This document shows, one piece after another, positions 9,669 to 19,675 of a DNA stretch of 26,393 bases; position 1 is the stretch's first letter; every line of letters starts with the position of its first letter. The notes beneath the pieces were generated by a model that was given only the letters and a program-made list of their open reading frames with translations, had not been told where the DNA came from and searched no databases. The position numbers and the translations under genes are program-made. Source of the stretch: Zancudomyces culisetae (Eukaryota > Kickxellomycota > Harpellomycetes > Harpellales > Legeriomycetaceae); assembly GCA_001969505.1 (NCBI GenBank), contig LSSK01000168.1, positions 1 through 26,393 of the forward strand. Reading direction: 5' to 3'.

Positions 9669-11380
9669 ATGGCGACCGAGGCTGAATTTAACCAGTTTGC
9701 ATTTTCAGCAAAGCTGTATAACGTTAGACCGCTTGTAAATTTACTTCGATCTTTATCTTTTATTCAGGTTAGTAAATTATAATACACTCGTCATACTTTT
9801 TCTCAGCTCTAGCCCAGTTTTTGTTTATGTTTCAATCCGTTATTTTAATTTTTTTAAAAAAAGCGGTGTATTTGCCTGAGCACTATTCACTGTGGTATAG
9901 TGCTCTATATTAGGCATGCGAGACAGATTTGTCTTGGTTTGGATCAATGCATACATTTTTAAAATTGCTCTTGCCATTTATTTATTGATCTACTTTATTT
10001 ATGAAACAAGCACTTTAATAGCTTTAAAAAAGCAAAATCAAGCAATAAAAAAATAAAAACCATATTCGCTGCAAATAGAAGGTCATCGTAGACATAGAAA
10101 AGGATGGAATAATATTTTCTGTGCAAGATTCCCAATGTGTTATAGCAAAGGCCTACCTCAAAAAGTCCTTTTTTGCCGAATACAAAATTGCTTCGCGCGT
10201 AGAATCGGAGCCTTTGCAATGTTGTCTATTTGTTAACAATCTCATTGAATGTTTGACGCTATTCTATGGAACCAATACCTATAATTATAAAAACAGTTTG
10301 TCGCAGGGTAATACTACTGGGGTTGTAGGCGGATTGATGGGTAATATTTCTGCTCTCGAAGCAAGTGGATCGAATGGTGCGGGGTATAGGAAGAACAATA
10401 CATCATACAACCCCCCTGTTACAAGCACAACAGCTCAATTCGCATATGACGGTGATGGTTCGGAATTCGAACTGATGTAAGTTTTTGCTCTCGCTCTTGC
10501 TTTATGTTTCGGTTTTTACCTGCTTCGTAGCGATATTTGGTCATATTCGAAATGTATTCTAACTTTACATTCACTTACCAAATGGACGCCATGAATGCTA
10601 CACTAATAAGAAAAAAAAATTAACGTTATGCTAGGTTGGAAGACAATGGTGTGATATCCATCTGTAGGCTTGCTACATTTATACCGGACCCCTTTCCGGA
10701 CCTCGATTTTGATTCCAGTCCTACAATTCAAAGCGTAATCATACGGGTAATCCTCCCTTTTGTAGAACTATGATATAAGAGTATACCAATATCGTACCTT
10801 TTCTAGAACCTGTTTTTTAAGTTGCAAAGAAAAAGTAACACTATACTTAGTGACATTTGCCAATAATCTTCATTTTTACTGAATATAGTCAGAATGGCTA
10901 CAAGACCTCTTCAACGAACTGGAATCCAATGGAGAGATAATAATGTTCTCAATTTCAAATACCTCACCCATACTCAAGATAGTCATTTCTGGGTCAACTG
11001 GAAGTACTGAAGTAAAATATTTGAATAACGAAAAGGTTCTGGAAGCATTCTCATGTTTAGAAGATCAGCAGTTTAGGTAAGCGCGCTTTACTCTCCAACA
11101 TCCTCGTTTTTTTATACCATTTTCATGGTTTTTTCATTTGTTCTCTCCGAGAAATGTTTGTGCTTTTTATGTTGTATTTGGTCTTGGTATAACGCAATGT
11201 TAATACTTGTATAGATACAAATTGAACCTAGTAACCAAATGCCAAAATGCCCTGAACCAGTCCCTAATTACTAAAATATCTATTAACAGTGATGGGTTTC
11301 TGCTTTTCCAATTTAAAATCCACACAGAAACTGCCTTTTCGTTTGTCAGTTTTGTATTTTCACCACTTGTTTCTTTGTAA
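9669..11380 (+). CDS. RAD1: Rad1, subunit of the 9-1-1 DNA damage checkpoint clamp
   Basis: Five exons, 9669-9767, 10082-10476, 10635-10746, 10889-11076 and 11215-11380, give 319 aa. Rad1 forms a PCNA-like ring with Rad9 and Hus1 that is loaded at DNA damage and activates the ATR/Mec1 kinase. Recognisable blocks in order are FSAKLYNVRPLVNLLRSLSF (N-terminal strand and helix), DGIIFSVQDSQCVIAKAYL (the classic clamp strand pair), LEDNGVISICRLAT, LDFDSSPTIQSVIIR, SEWLQDLFNELES, VLEAFSCLEDQQFRYKLNLV and a final strand FLLFQFKI. Each join restores similarity to metazoan Rad1. Human Rad1 is 282 aa. The extra length is mainly a Gly/Ser/Asn/Thr-rich insertion at about residues 97-151. Several introns carry TTAATAC- or CTAATAA-type branch sites. 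Confidence 0.93.
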
Positions 11381-11724
11381 ATTTTGTACTCTAAAAATGG
11401 AACCAATATAATACATGTATAAACCTTTCTGTTATGTCCCATCTTATTACTTCCTGGTAAATTGCAATGTTACTGGTTTAGCCAGGATTTGTTCCCAAAC
11501 TTTCCAAGTTGTAATTTTTTTTTTTACTTTGTGTTTGGGCTAATCTGCAAAATTTTCAAATGAAATTTCGTTTTTTATTTGTATATTTTGGGACAGTTTC
11601 TCGAAAAGTCAAATCTGCAGTTTAGCCATCAATCCAACTAGCCTTGCATATGCAGTCTTACTAAGAATAGGAAAATTCCATTCAAACAAAAGAAATTCAA
11701 TACAAAACTAGGGTAAAACCCAGA
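11381..11724. other. Intergenic, RAD1 to DUF155 gene
   Basis: AT-rich, with a T9-10 run near 11515. It presumably holds the RAD1 3' region and the promoter and leader of the next gene. No coding signal was seen. Confidence 0.5.
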
Positions 11725-13260
11725 ATGGAATCAGAAGCATTGCTTAAAAAAACCGAAAAGGATGATTCCCTTTCCAGCGATAAAAAGAAAAATCGAAATA
11801 AGGGCAGGATGAGAAAACATGGTAGGGGCTACGAAAGCGACACCGATTTGAGTACGATCAATTATTCCGACAGTGTTTACGGGCCGTCTATTCACAACAG
11901 GCAGAGAAATTTAGCTTCCGCGAACTCTGAGGATCCCGATCTTGACAATGGAAAAAAAGATAGACTAAAAATGTATTTAGATGAACAAAGCAACGTCGTG
12001 GATTCATATAATCAGAATCACGGAGAAAAGCAACATACAAGCATAACATATAGAGGTTATGTCGACAAGCCCAGCTTTAGGACTACAAAGGCTGGTCAAA
12101 AATTGAAAATCTTACCTGACGAAGAGATGCAGATTGATGATAACAAGCGAGAATACAAACTTGGAACAGAGGAAGCAAATTTGCCAACAAATGATGTGTT
12201 GGGATTGAACGCTGCGAATAATAAGGGCTTGGATCTTCAACAGGAGCTGAGTAAAATGTTAAACCTGCGAATAAGCTTCGATATGATTAAAAAATCCAAA
12301 GCAAAGCTATTACCTAGAGTTACGACTATTTGTAAGGCAAACTCTTACAAAATCAAAGAGATTTATGCTTGGGCTCAAAAAAACAGTGCTGTAAATAGTG
12401 CGAATACAGCTGAAAAAGGCGTGCTATCACCTAAAATATATGACGAGTGCTTGTATATACCCAACATATATGCTGATTCGCATATTTTGCAGATAAACGA
12501 ACAAGGTGGAGTAGTGCGTTTTGAGAGAAGTCATTTATATCATGCTGACGAGCAGGATTTCGACAAGATACAAATATTGAACGAAGCGTATATATTTGAT
12601 TATGGGGTTGTGGTGTTGTGGGGCATGACCAGGTCAAAAGAAAGCGTATTTCTGGAGCAAATATCACAGTTCAGCGTCAGCCAGCTAAGCTCAGATGATC
12701 AATTCGTCGAGGAGTTTAATTTCTTTTACAACAAGTACTCACAGCCCAGGATATTTAACGATATTTTTATGCTGAAAAATCCAGGGAATTTTATGACTAG
12801 GTTGGCCATTTCCCATGCATTAGCGCAATCTTCCAAAATCTCCCTATTTGAAGAACTCGTAGAGGATTCTATTGAGCAAACAAAACACATCCCTCAGGCC
12901 TTGGCCCAGACTGGTGCTGTTCAAATGAGCAGAAAGTCCATTACAAAAATCTTCGGACAGCTGTTTATGAACAGATTCAACTTTAGCCTTGTAAGCAATA
13001 TACTTGATACACCAGAGATATTTTGGTCTGAACCCAACCTACAACCTGTGTACAGTGCTTTTAGAAGCTACCTGGAAATTCCTCAGCGCATTGATCTTTT
13101 GAACCATAGAGTCAGCGTTATTGGTGATTTGCTTGAAATGTTGAAAAATCATTTAAACAGTACTCAAGGAGTTTTCTTGGAAATGATAATAATAGCTCTT
13201 ATTGCAATCGATATAGTTGTGCTGAGCGTCGAAACTCTTCTTTTTTATTTTCAGGTTTAA
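11725..13260 (+). CDS. DUF155 family membrane protein (Rmd1/Rmd8/RMND1-like)
   Basis: An intronless 511-aa frame. Residues 1-170 are charged and probably disordered (KKKNRNKGRMRKHGRG). The DUF155 core follows: a helical piece with AKLLPRVTTICKANSYKI (about 193-210), YIFDYGVVVLWGMTRS (about 288-303), EEFNFFYN (about 331-338), and long helices ending in HRVSVIGDLLEMLKNHLN. A single hydrophobic segment sits at the very end (about 485-508, FLEMIIIALIAIDIVVL), giving the tail-anchored-like layout typical of this family. Budding-yeast Rmd1, Rmd8 and Ydr282c and human RMND1 belong to it. RMND1 supports mitochondrial translation, while Rmd1 and Rmd8 are described as membrane or cytosolic with meiosis-linked phenotypes. 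The charged N-terminus lacks an obvious mitochondrial presequence, so an Rmd8/Rmd1-like role is more likely. I cannot choose the orthologue. Confidence 0.9.
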   Translation: MESEALLKKTEKDDSLSSDKKKNRNKGRMRKHGRGYESDTDLSTINYSDSVYGPSIHNRQRNLASANSEDPDLDNGKKDRLKMYLDEQSNVVDSYNQNHGEKQHTSITYRGYVDKPSFRTTKAGQKLKILPDEEMQIDDNKREYKLGTEEANLPTNDVLGLNAANNKGLDLQQELSKMLNLRISFDMIKKSKAKLLPRVTTICKANSYKIKEIYAWAQKNSAVNSANTAEKGVLSPKIYDECLYIPNIYADSHILQINEQGGVVRFERSHLYHADEQDFDKIQILNEAYIFDYGVVVLWGMTRSKESVFLEQISQFSVSQLSSDDQFVEEFNFFYNKYSQPRIFNDIFMLKNPGNFMTRLAISHALAQSSKISLFEELVEDSIEQTKHIPQALAQTGAVQMSRKSITKIFGQLFMNRFNFSLVSNILDTPEIFWSEPNLQPVYSAFRSYLEIPQRIDLLNHRVSVIGDLLEMLKNHLNSTQGVFLEMIIIALIAIDIVVLSVETLLFYFQV

Positions 13261-13684
13261 TTCGGACATTGGTTTATTATATATAATATCCACAAAAGTC
13301 CATAATACAAATTTAGACGTAGATTATATACATGTTCCTGACATCTGAATCGCATCCTTTAAAGCTTTTGTCTACAAAAATATTTTCAGTATAACTGCAA
13401 ACTAATTTGAGTCCACTTCAGAATAATGACTCCACATCCACACATACTTTTTTTTTGTTAGTATTTCGGTTTTATTTTTGAAAATATTCGAGTAGCTGCT
13501 TTTTTTTTTGGTACAGAAAAGAAAGGCAAAGCAGACTAAATACTCAATATATATTTTAACCTCAGGCGAGGAAAGAGACTAATAAGTATGGACTGCAAAG
13601 GCGTTGGAAATGAAGTTTCACAATTCAAAAATAAAATAAAAAAGTTACACAATAATACAATCCTCAAGTGTACGAAAAGATCGC
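13261..13684. other. Convergent 3' region
   Basis: This DNA lies between the DUF155 gene (+) and thioredoxin gene 1 (-), whose stops face each other. It has runs of T (13447-13457, 13500-13509) and no coding signal. Confidence 0.5.
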
Positions 13685-14090
13685 TCAGTCCATGTACTCA
13701 ATTATTTTGGTTTTCAATTGACCAGGGTTAACACCAACAACTTCGTCAATGATATTCCCACCCTTGTAGAACTTGAACGTAGGCATAGCAGAGATTCCCA
13801 CGGAGGATGCGATGGTCTATTTATAAATTAAAGCAATTATATTTAAGGTATGTCTGTTGTGACTCATCAAATATGCAATACAGATTTAATTACTCTCTTA
13901 CCTCATTTTCATCTACATCAACTTTTATGAACTTTACAGTGTCAAATTCCTTGGAGAATTTCTCCACCTTTGGCATCATTAGTCGACAAGGACCGCACCA
14001 TTTTGCGTAAAAATCTACAACAACCAACTCGCCCTCGTTAACGACTTTATGGAACTCCTCTACCGAATTTACAGCTACTAATTTGGACAT
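13685..14090 (-). CDS. Thioredoxin 1
   Basis: Exons 14090-13902 and 13816-13685 (minus strand), with an 85-base intron, give 106 aa, the usual size of a cytosolic thioredoxin. Visible features are [13 protein letters not shown] (active-site cysteines at residues 32 and 35, with the buried Asp in VVVDF), [11 protein letters not shown], the cis-proline loop AMPTF and the closing [12 protein letters not shown]. Thioredoxin reduces protein disulfides such as those of ribonucleotide reductase, PAPS reductase and peroxiredoxins, and is itself reduced by NADPH-thioredoxin reductase. The intron is phase 0 and falls right after VDVDENE, the same place as in thioredoxin 2 at 16459-16876. A TATATAAG element on the minus strand sits about 40 bases upstream of the ATG. 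Confidence 0.97.
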
Positions 14091-16458
14091 TCTTGTGTAT
14101 GGGGTATCTGTGTATTTGTATGATAGGCTCTTATATACGGAATATATAATATCTAAAGTTTCTGATATTCAGGGTTTTAAAAGCTTTCTCTTTATTAAAA
14201 AAAAAGTCTTAGCTGAGGTGTAACCTTTTGCGTTGCGCTTCTTTTCATGAGTATATGTATGTATTTTTTTTTTTGGTGCAATTCCAAGTTGGGTATGCAT
14301 ATGATGAACAAAATTATCCAGCCTATCGCTTTTTTAGCTTGAACGTTTTATTTACTGCAATTATCCCAAAATTAACCAAAACCTCAGGAAAATATGGTGT
14401 GAAAATAAAGTATTTAGAGTGTTGATTATCAATTTATGCCAACCACAGATCCCAATATTATCCGGATTTTGATGACCAACCTAATAGCAATTCTTCGACT
14501 ACAGAGCCAACTCAACTTGAATTGTTACAATGCCCCATCATCAACCCATACAAATTTAGTGCGTTGCGGATCAAAATATTGCATTAAAACAGCTGGAAGA
14601 CAAAAAAAAAGAAAAACAAGAGACCACACCGCTCGCCTAGTTGTTTTCTTTACTGGCTTTTTGTAGTGCAAAACACGTTAAATTCGCAGAAGTTAAAAGT
14701 ATTGTGGATTGATTTTTTGTGTAATAAGGGAGGTATGACACGAAAAGGCGGCACGTCAATAGGCGATCTACGTTGAGCTTTGAAAACAGAACGTCTATTT
14801 GACAGCTGCACTTCTTCATTGCTTGTAACTCAAGTGCATGAATAATGAGATTGTATTGAAAATACATGTCTGTGGCTTCAGAGGATAATTGTGGGTAGTG
14901 GATAAGGTGTACGAGAGTGTGCTTTTTTAAAGCAAATTTAGGGGGAAAAAATTTAGGATTTATGTGGCCCATAAGTATTATGCAAAAGCGCTGTCTCCGT
15001 TTTCCTGTGATATGATATAGCTGTATATTGGTATTCTAATCTGCACCGAGACAGTATTTATGTCGAAATAGTTTTTACATTAAACCACACACGCACACCC
15101 TCTAAAATTAGTTTCTACATACGATACCTTGTAACAAACATATTTTTAAAAAGTGCTTGACCGAACCAAAGCCACCATTACTACTTTGGTAAAACAAATA
15201 ACATCCGAGTATCTGGTGGTATCACCATCAGTAAATACAAAAACCATAGTCTGGAAAGCGTGTAATATTGCGCTTGTAGTGGAAATGTACTTGATAGATT
15301 GAAAAATATCGTCCTAACAATGTATAAAATCCACAAAATCCCTAATCGCTGCGTAAAAGTAAAGTATTTACATTGGAACAAGCGATATAAGGCCGGATAT
15401 ATCATTACCCATATCCGATGTGTATTGGTATACTAAAAGGCGTTTGGCTAAGTTGATTACTAATGTTTAGCGGGTATTTATTATCACCTGCTTCTATGAC
15501 ATAGGTTCGTTTTTTTTTAATACAAGAGTCTCTCGCTTTGAACCCACTATGTTTGCACCAAATACATATTTGCTGATATTGGTTCAAAGCGACATTCATT
15601 GGGATAATACATGAAATTGATCAACCATATATTTATATCTATATTTGCAAATAAAAAACGTAAGAATTTGAGGTTAGAATTGAAAGGCACACATTTGTGC
15701 CCAGATCCTGCACTGCTAGACTGGTGCTGCAAATATTGATGCCATAACAAACTTTCTCTTCTAGATGCAATCCAAAAAGAGGAGGGGTGTATCCAGAATA
15801 TAGAAATGATGTTTCGCTTCCACTTATATGTAACTGCGTATGGAAACGTACCATATTTTTAGAACATATCCAACAACCGTTTCATTTTTAATGATTTGGC
15901 AAGAAAAACCCCACGAAAGTAGGCGCATAAACAATAAAATCTATTCTCGAATAACATCCATAGCTAAAATAAAAGTAAAAGACTCACTTACATATCAGAC
16001 ACTTTATTGGGTATGGCTGTGCAACAGCAAATAAGATTCATATAGCACTACACACTCCAAGCATGATTAAAATATGCAAACAACCGCCCATTATAAGAAA
16101 AAACTGTTGAAATTCATTCGTTAGTCTTCCTGGTATAAGGGAGAAACACAAATAAAATAACACTGACTGTATTGATAGTTTATATGCGAGCCCAAATAGG
16201 CTTGATTACATAAAGAATAAGGCCAAAACTTTGCGGATGTATGAAAATGTATTGATGTCTTTCCAAACAAGTGAAAGTGATGTAATGCAGCATATATTCC
16301 GTGAATACTTTGGTTTTACACTTTTATCTTCATACTACAAGATTGTGAAAATTTGGACTTGGTATAATAAAAATTAAAAAAATATCCTGAAACGAAGCCA
16401 ACAAGAGAGCACAAGGCTGAGATAGCGCACAAGTGAACTAGAAAGTATTGATTGCACA
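14091..16458. other. 2.4-kb region between divergent thioredoxin genes, unresolved
   Basis: No gene can be assembled with confidence. On the plus strand, after an acceptor-like accacag (ends 14448), a frame reads SQYYPDFDDQPNSNSSTTEP and on to about 14585. A Lys/Glu-rich piece (ALKQLEDKKKEKQETTPLA, stop 14638-14640) follows in another frame, which looks like an exon broken by a frameshift or a missed intron. On the minus strand, open frames at 14637-14972, 15181-15405, 15405-15599 and 15639-15854 are individually plausible but could not be joined. The region must also hold both thioredoxin promoters. Confidence 0.4.
14130..14137 (-). promoter_or_regulatory. TATA-like element of thioredoxin 1
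   Basis: Read on the minus strand this is TATATAAG, 40 bases upstream of the thioredoxin 1 start. The position is plausible for a promoter with a short leader. AT-rich DNA makes chance matches common. Confidence 0.35.
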
Positions 16459-16876
16459 ATGGCTGTAACAGAAGTACTACAGAAGAGTGATTTTGACATG
16501 GCGATCAAAAAAAACAAGTTAGTCATTGCTGAGTTCTTCGCAAGGTGGTGTGGCCCTTGTAGGTCAATGATAACTAGGTATGAGAAGCTTTCTAATGAAT
16601 ACACCAGTGCCAAATTTGTTAAAATCGATGTCGATGAGCATCCGGTAAGTGTTTTTGTGAATAAATATCGTCGTAACATCTCATAGTGATATAGTTTAGT
16701 CACAATTAAAAAACAGTTAGTAAAAATAATTGAAAATTCATTAACAGGACCTTGCGGCAAGTGCTAATATAGTGGCCATGCCAACTTTTAAGATATTTAT
16801 CGGCGGATTGTTGGTGGATGAAGTAGTTGGCGCAAATGCTAATGAGCTCCGAGCAAAAATAGAAAAAAACATGTAA
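16459..16876 (+). CDS. Thioredoxin 2
   Basis: Exons 16459-16644 and 16748-16876, with a 103-base intron, give 104 aa. The active site is FFARWCGPC (cysteines at residues 31 and 34). KFVKIDVDEHP follows, the cis-proline loop is AMPTF and the end is DEVVGANANELRAKIEKNM. It is a paralogue of thioredoxin 1, shares its phase-0 intron position, and points the other way. One difference matters: the buried acid two residues before the Phe pair is Glu (VIAEFF) where most thioredoxins, including the neighbour, have Asp. That residue tunes proton transfer at the active site, so kinetics may differ. The stop lies in ATGTAAGTGA, which also looks like a splice donor, but the protein is already full length. 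Confidence 0.96.
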
Positions 16877-17660
16877 GTGAATATGTGACGTCTACAATGG
16901 CAGTTATAATATATGTGCTATGTACTATAGACCCATATCGAATTTATAAGAATCACAGACATCAGCCTTGGACATAATAAGAAGGACCCAGCCGCTTCTT
17001 GTAAACCTACGTCTTTAGCTCCTCTGCATCTTTATTTCAGCACAAAATAGTTGTATATTTGGTAAAAGATTATGTTAACCAGAGTCACGCCTGAAATTGC
17101 ATATGCATGTAGGTCCAAGTGTTTGTGTAGTTTTAACTTGAAAATTTTGACTGTTTTACTTTTTTGTTTATTATCAAGATTGAATATTGTAGTTTTAATT
17201 TACATAGCTTATTATCGCTTGCGTTCTTGTGAATTATAAAAACTTAAACCAAAACGCAGCTGATAATGTTAATTTTTGGATGTGCACAATAGAGAACTAT
17301 CTTTCCGGGTCAAAAATCCCCTCAAGAGGTTTTTGCTATAATTCAAACCTTTCAAATGCGAAAAGAAATTATGTGATGTCTTGTGACTGCCGAGTACAAT
17401 CTTTTGTTTTTCCCGGTTTTTGTCCATATTCGATATTTTTTATGACTTTTTTTAAACCTTTGAGAGGCAAACTGTCAAATTCGTATTAATTGGCAATTTC
17501 ATCAAAAAAAAAAAAAATTTTTTTTCTAATTAACTAAATTTAAATAAAATTAAAGCCAAAAACAAAATTTCCCATAATTCGACACATCAAAGTCGAGCAT
17601 AGAGTACAACAAGAGACGGATAAGTTGCACATACGCATAAAAGTGGATATATGTCTAGAA
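16877..17660. other. Intergenic, thioredoxin 2 to ESF2
   Basis: AT-rich. A run of A followed by T at 17505-17526 forms an A/T palindrome-like tract. The frame 17229-17489 (+) has no ATG start and no recognisable family, so I do not call it. Confidence 0.5.
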
Positions 17661-18870
17661 ATGGAAACGAACGTTGTAGATACCAGCGCAATACATCTAT
17701 CAAAAAATTTAAGAAAAAGGAAGGTTAGTACCTCAGAAAAGGAATCACCAACGAAAAAACCATGCCAGGATAACGAGCCAACGACCTTAAATAGTGAGGA
17801 TGATCATGAAGAATACGTAGAGGCCGAACGATCCACAGAAGACTCGGAACCTGAAAGTACCGATGACATGCGTCAAAGGAAATTGAACAAGGCAAAGAGT
17901 AAGAAAGAAGTGGTACCACTAACCCCAGAAGAGCTTCTCGAATACCAGAAAGCTGAGAAAAAAACGGGCGTAATATACATGTCAAGGGTTCCGCCTTTTA
18001 TGAAACCCACAAAGGTCAGGAGAATGTTGGAGAAATATGGAGAGATAGGGAGGATGTTCTTAGCACCAGAAGGTAGGTCTTGCTTTTTTTTTAATCTTTC
18101 TGTAAATGCAGCCCTAAATCAGTATTTTCAATGCTCATTCTGCTTCCAAAATGATACTAGATCCTAATGTACGAAAACGAAGAATAAATGGTGGAGGAAA
18201 TAAGAGAAAAGGATTTACTGAAGGATGGATCGAATTTAAGGACAAGAAAGTAGCAAAATCAGTTGCAGAAATGCTGAACAATCAGCCGATGGGTAAATTT
18301 TATTTGAATTTATCAGGACTGTTACCCTTATTTATTTAAACAAATTATATAAAAGATGTTTTGGATTTTAGGTGGGAAAAAACGAAGCTACCATTTCGAA
18401 ACTTTATGGAATCTGAAATATCTCCCCAAATTCAAGTGGAAGAATTTAGTTGAGCAACTAAGTAAGTCGATTATTTGCGATTTTTAAATTCCGTTTATAT
18501 ATCCTAAGGCTCAATACGACGATATATATATATGTGTGTGTGTATGCGTGTAGGGTTTGAGCGTATAGAGAAAGAGCAACGGTTGAGAAACGAAATCCTT
18601 CAAGCCCGAAAAGAAGCGAACGAGTACCTGCAAAATATCGAAAAGTCAAAAACCATTAATGGAATTGAGGCAAAGAATCGGGCTAAGCGCCAGAAAACTG
18701 CCGGTTTAACCGAACTCGAGGAAGCCGAGGACCTAGAATCTGGTGGAAAACCAAAGGTGGAGAGACGATTCAAGCAACGCCAGGCAAGAGCCCGAGATGT
18801 CACTAGCACAGGCGGACGTGCAAATGGAATCGATGCGTTGATGAGTAACGTGTTGGAGAAACTCCTGTAG
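17661..18870 (+). CDS. ESF2: Esf2/ABT1, small-subunit processome RNA-binding protein
   Basis: Exons 17661-18072, 18161-18292, 18372-18461 and 18554-18870 give 316 aa. Esf2 (ABT1 in animals) is a nucleolar RRM protein needed for early 18S pre-rRNA cleavage and works with the helicase Dbp8. The acidic, charged N-terminus is followed by an RRM beginning [20 protein letters not shown] (about residue 104), [14 protein letters not shown], then the family-specific [20 protein letters not shown] and the highly conserved [20 protein letters not shown] and [11 protein letters not shown] long charged helix ([13 protein letters not shown]) follows. The last exon ends [14 protein letters not shown]. Every intron is phase 1 and every join restores family sequence. 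I chose ATG 17661 because the upstream in-frame extension has no ATG. Confidence 0.95.
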
Positions 18871-19675
18871 ATAACTAGATATCACTAAACGGTGTATCAC
18901 TGGTTACTGTGCCAGCGTTAGATGTTAGGTGTTAGATGTCTTTGATTTGACTTGTGTACTAAAATACTTTTAGGTAGCTAACTTATTAAATATTGTCATC
19001 CTCGTTTTACATAAACCCCCTCTATATTATTTTTTGTTGTTTTGTTATTGATGCGTATACGGAAATATGGCATATACACACCATATACGTAGTCAATTCC
19101 GAACTGCACATACCAAAATGCTCTATGAAAAGTTGTGCGTAGTAACATCAGTAGATATGATTTCAAAATCCAACTTTTGCTCCTGCTTTATCTACATCTT
19201 TATTGTTTTTAGTATTAGTTTAATTTTATGATTAATTATGGATGAAGGTTTTTGTACGAGGTAACTCGGAGTTTTTAAAAAGTCTTTAATAATAATAATA
19301 TTATTATTAAACCTAGGATGTTATATAGGATATTATTAGCATACAGAGATAGGGTCAAAATGTGAGTTTATTAATTGTTAACTAAAAGATATTAAAACTA
19401 AAACTCATTAACAGAGCTACAAACAGCTGTACCTTGCATATAAACCACCAAGCACTTGGAATTTTGTAAGCAATAGTGCATTCACAAACGATTTACCTCG
19501 TTGTAGCTGGAAATTACGCAATTTATCGGGTAATTTCATTACTCCATTTGTTTCTTTCCCCACGATTTTGATTTTATTTTAGAGCTTTTAGTCTGATGTC
19601 AAAGTAACAAACTACAACAGTTTTCAAGTAAGCAAGGGTAAAAAAATACTGATTATTATAAAGGCTACTTTTACC
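18871..19675. other. Intergenic, ESF2 to PAC1-like gene
   Basis: No gene seen. A perfect 20-base palindrome of TAA/TTA repeats lies at 19290-19309. The leader of the next gene probably starts after the T-rich stretch near 19560. Confidence 0.5.
19290..19309. repeat. Perfect AT palindrome
   Basis: Ten bases (TAATAATAAT) are followed directly by their reverse complement. It could extrude as a hairpin or simply reflect a trinucleotide microsatellite that inverts at its centre. Confidence 0.7.

Noticed and set aside
12431-12667. Minus-strand frame inside the DUF155 gene
   Set aside because: It is antisense to the most conserved part of the DUF155 core, so it is a shadow.
16374-16760. Minus-strand 128-codon frame
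   Set aside because: It is antisense to thioredoxin 2 exon 1 and its intron. The plus strand carries the unmistakable WCGPC active site.
17229-17489. Plus-strand 86-codon frame
   Set aside because: It begins at GTG rather than ATG, no family is recognised, and it sits between a complete thioredoxin gene and ESF2 with no join.
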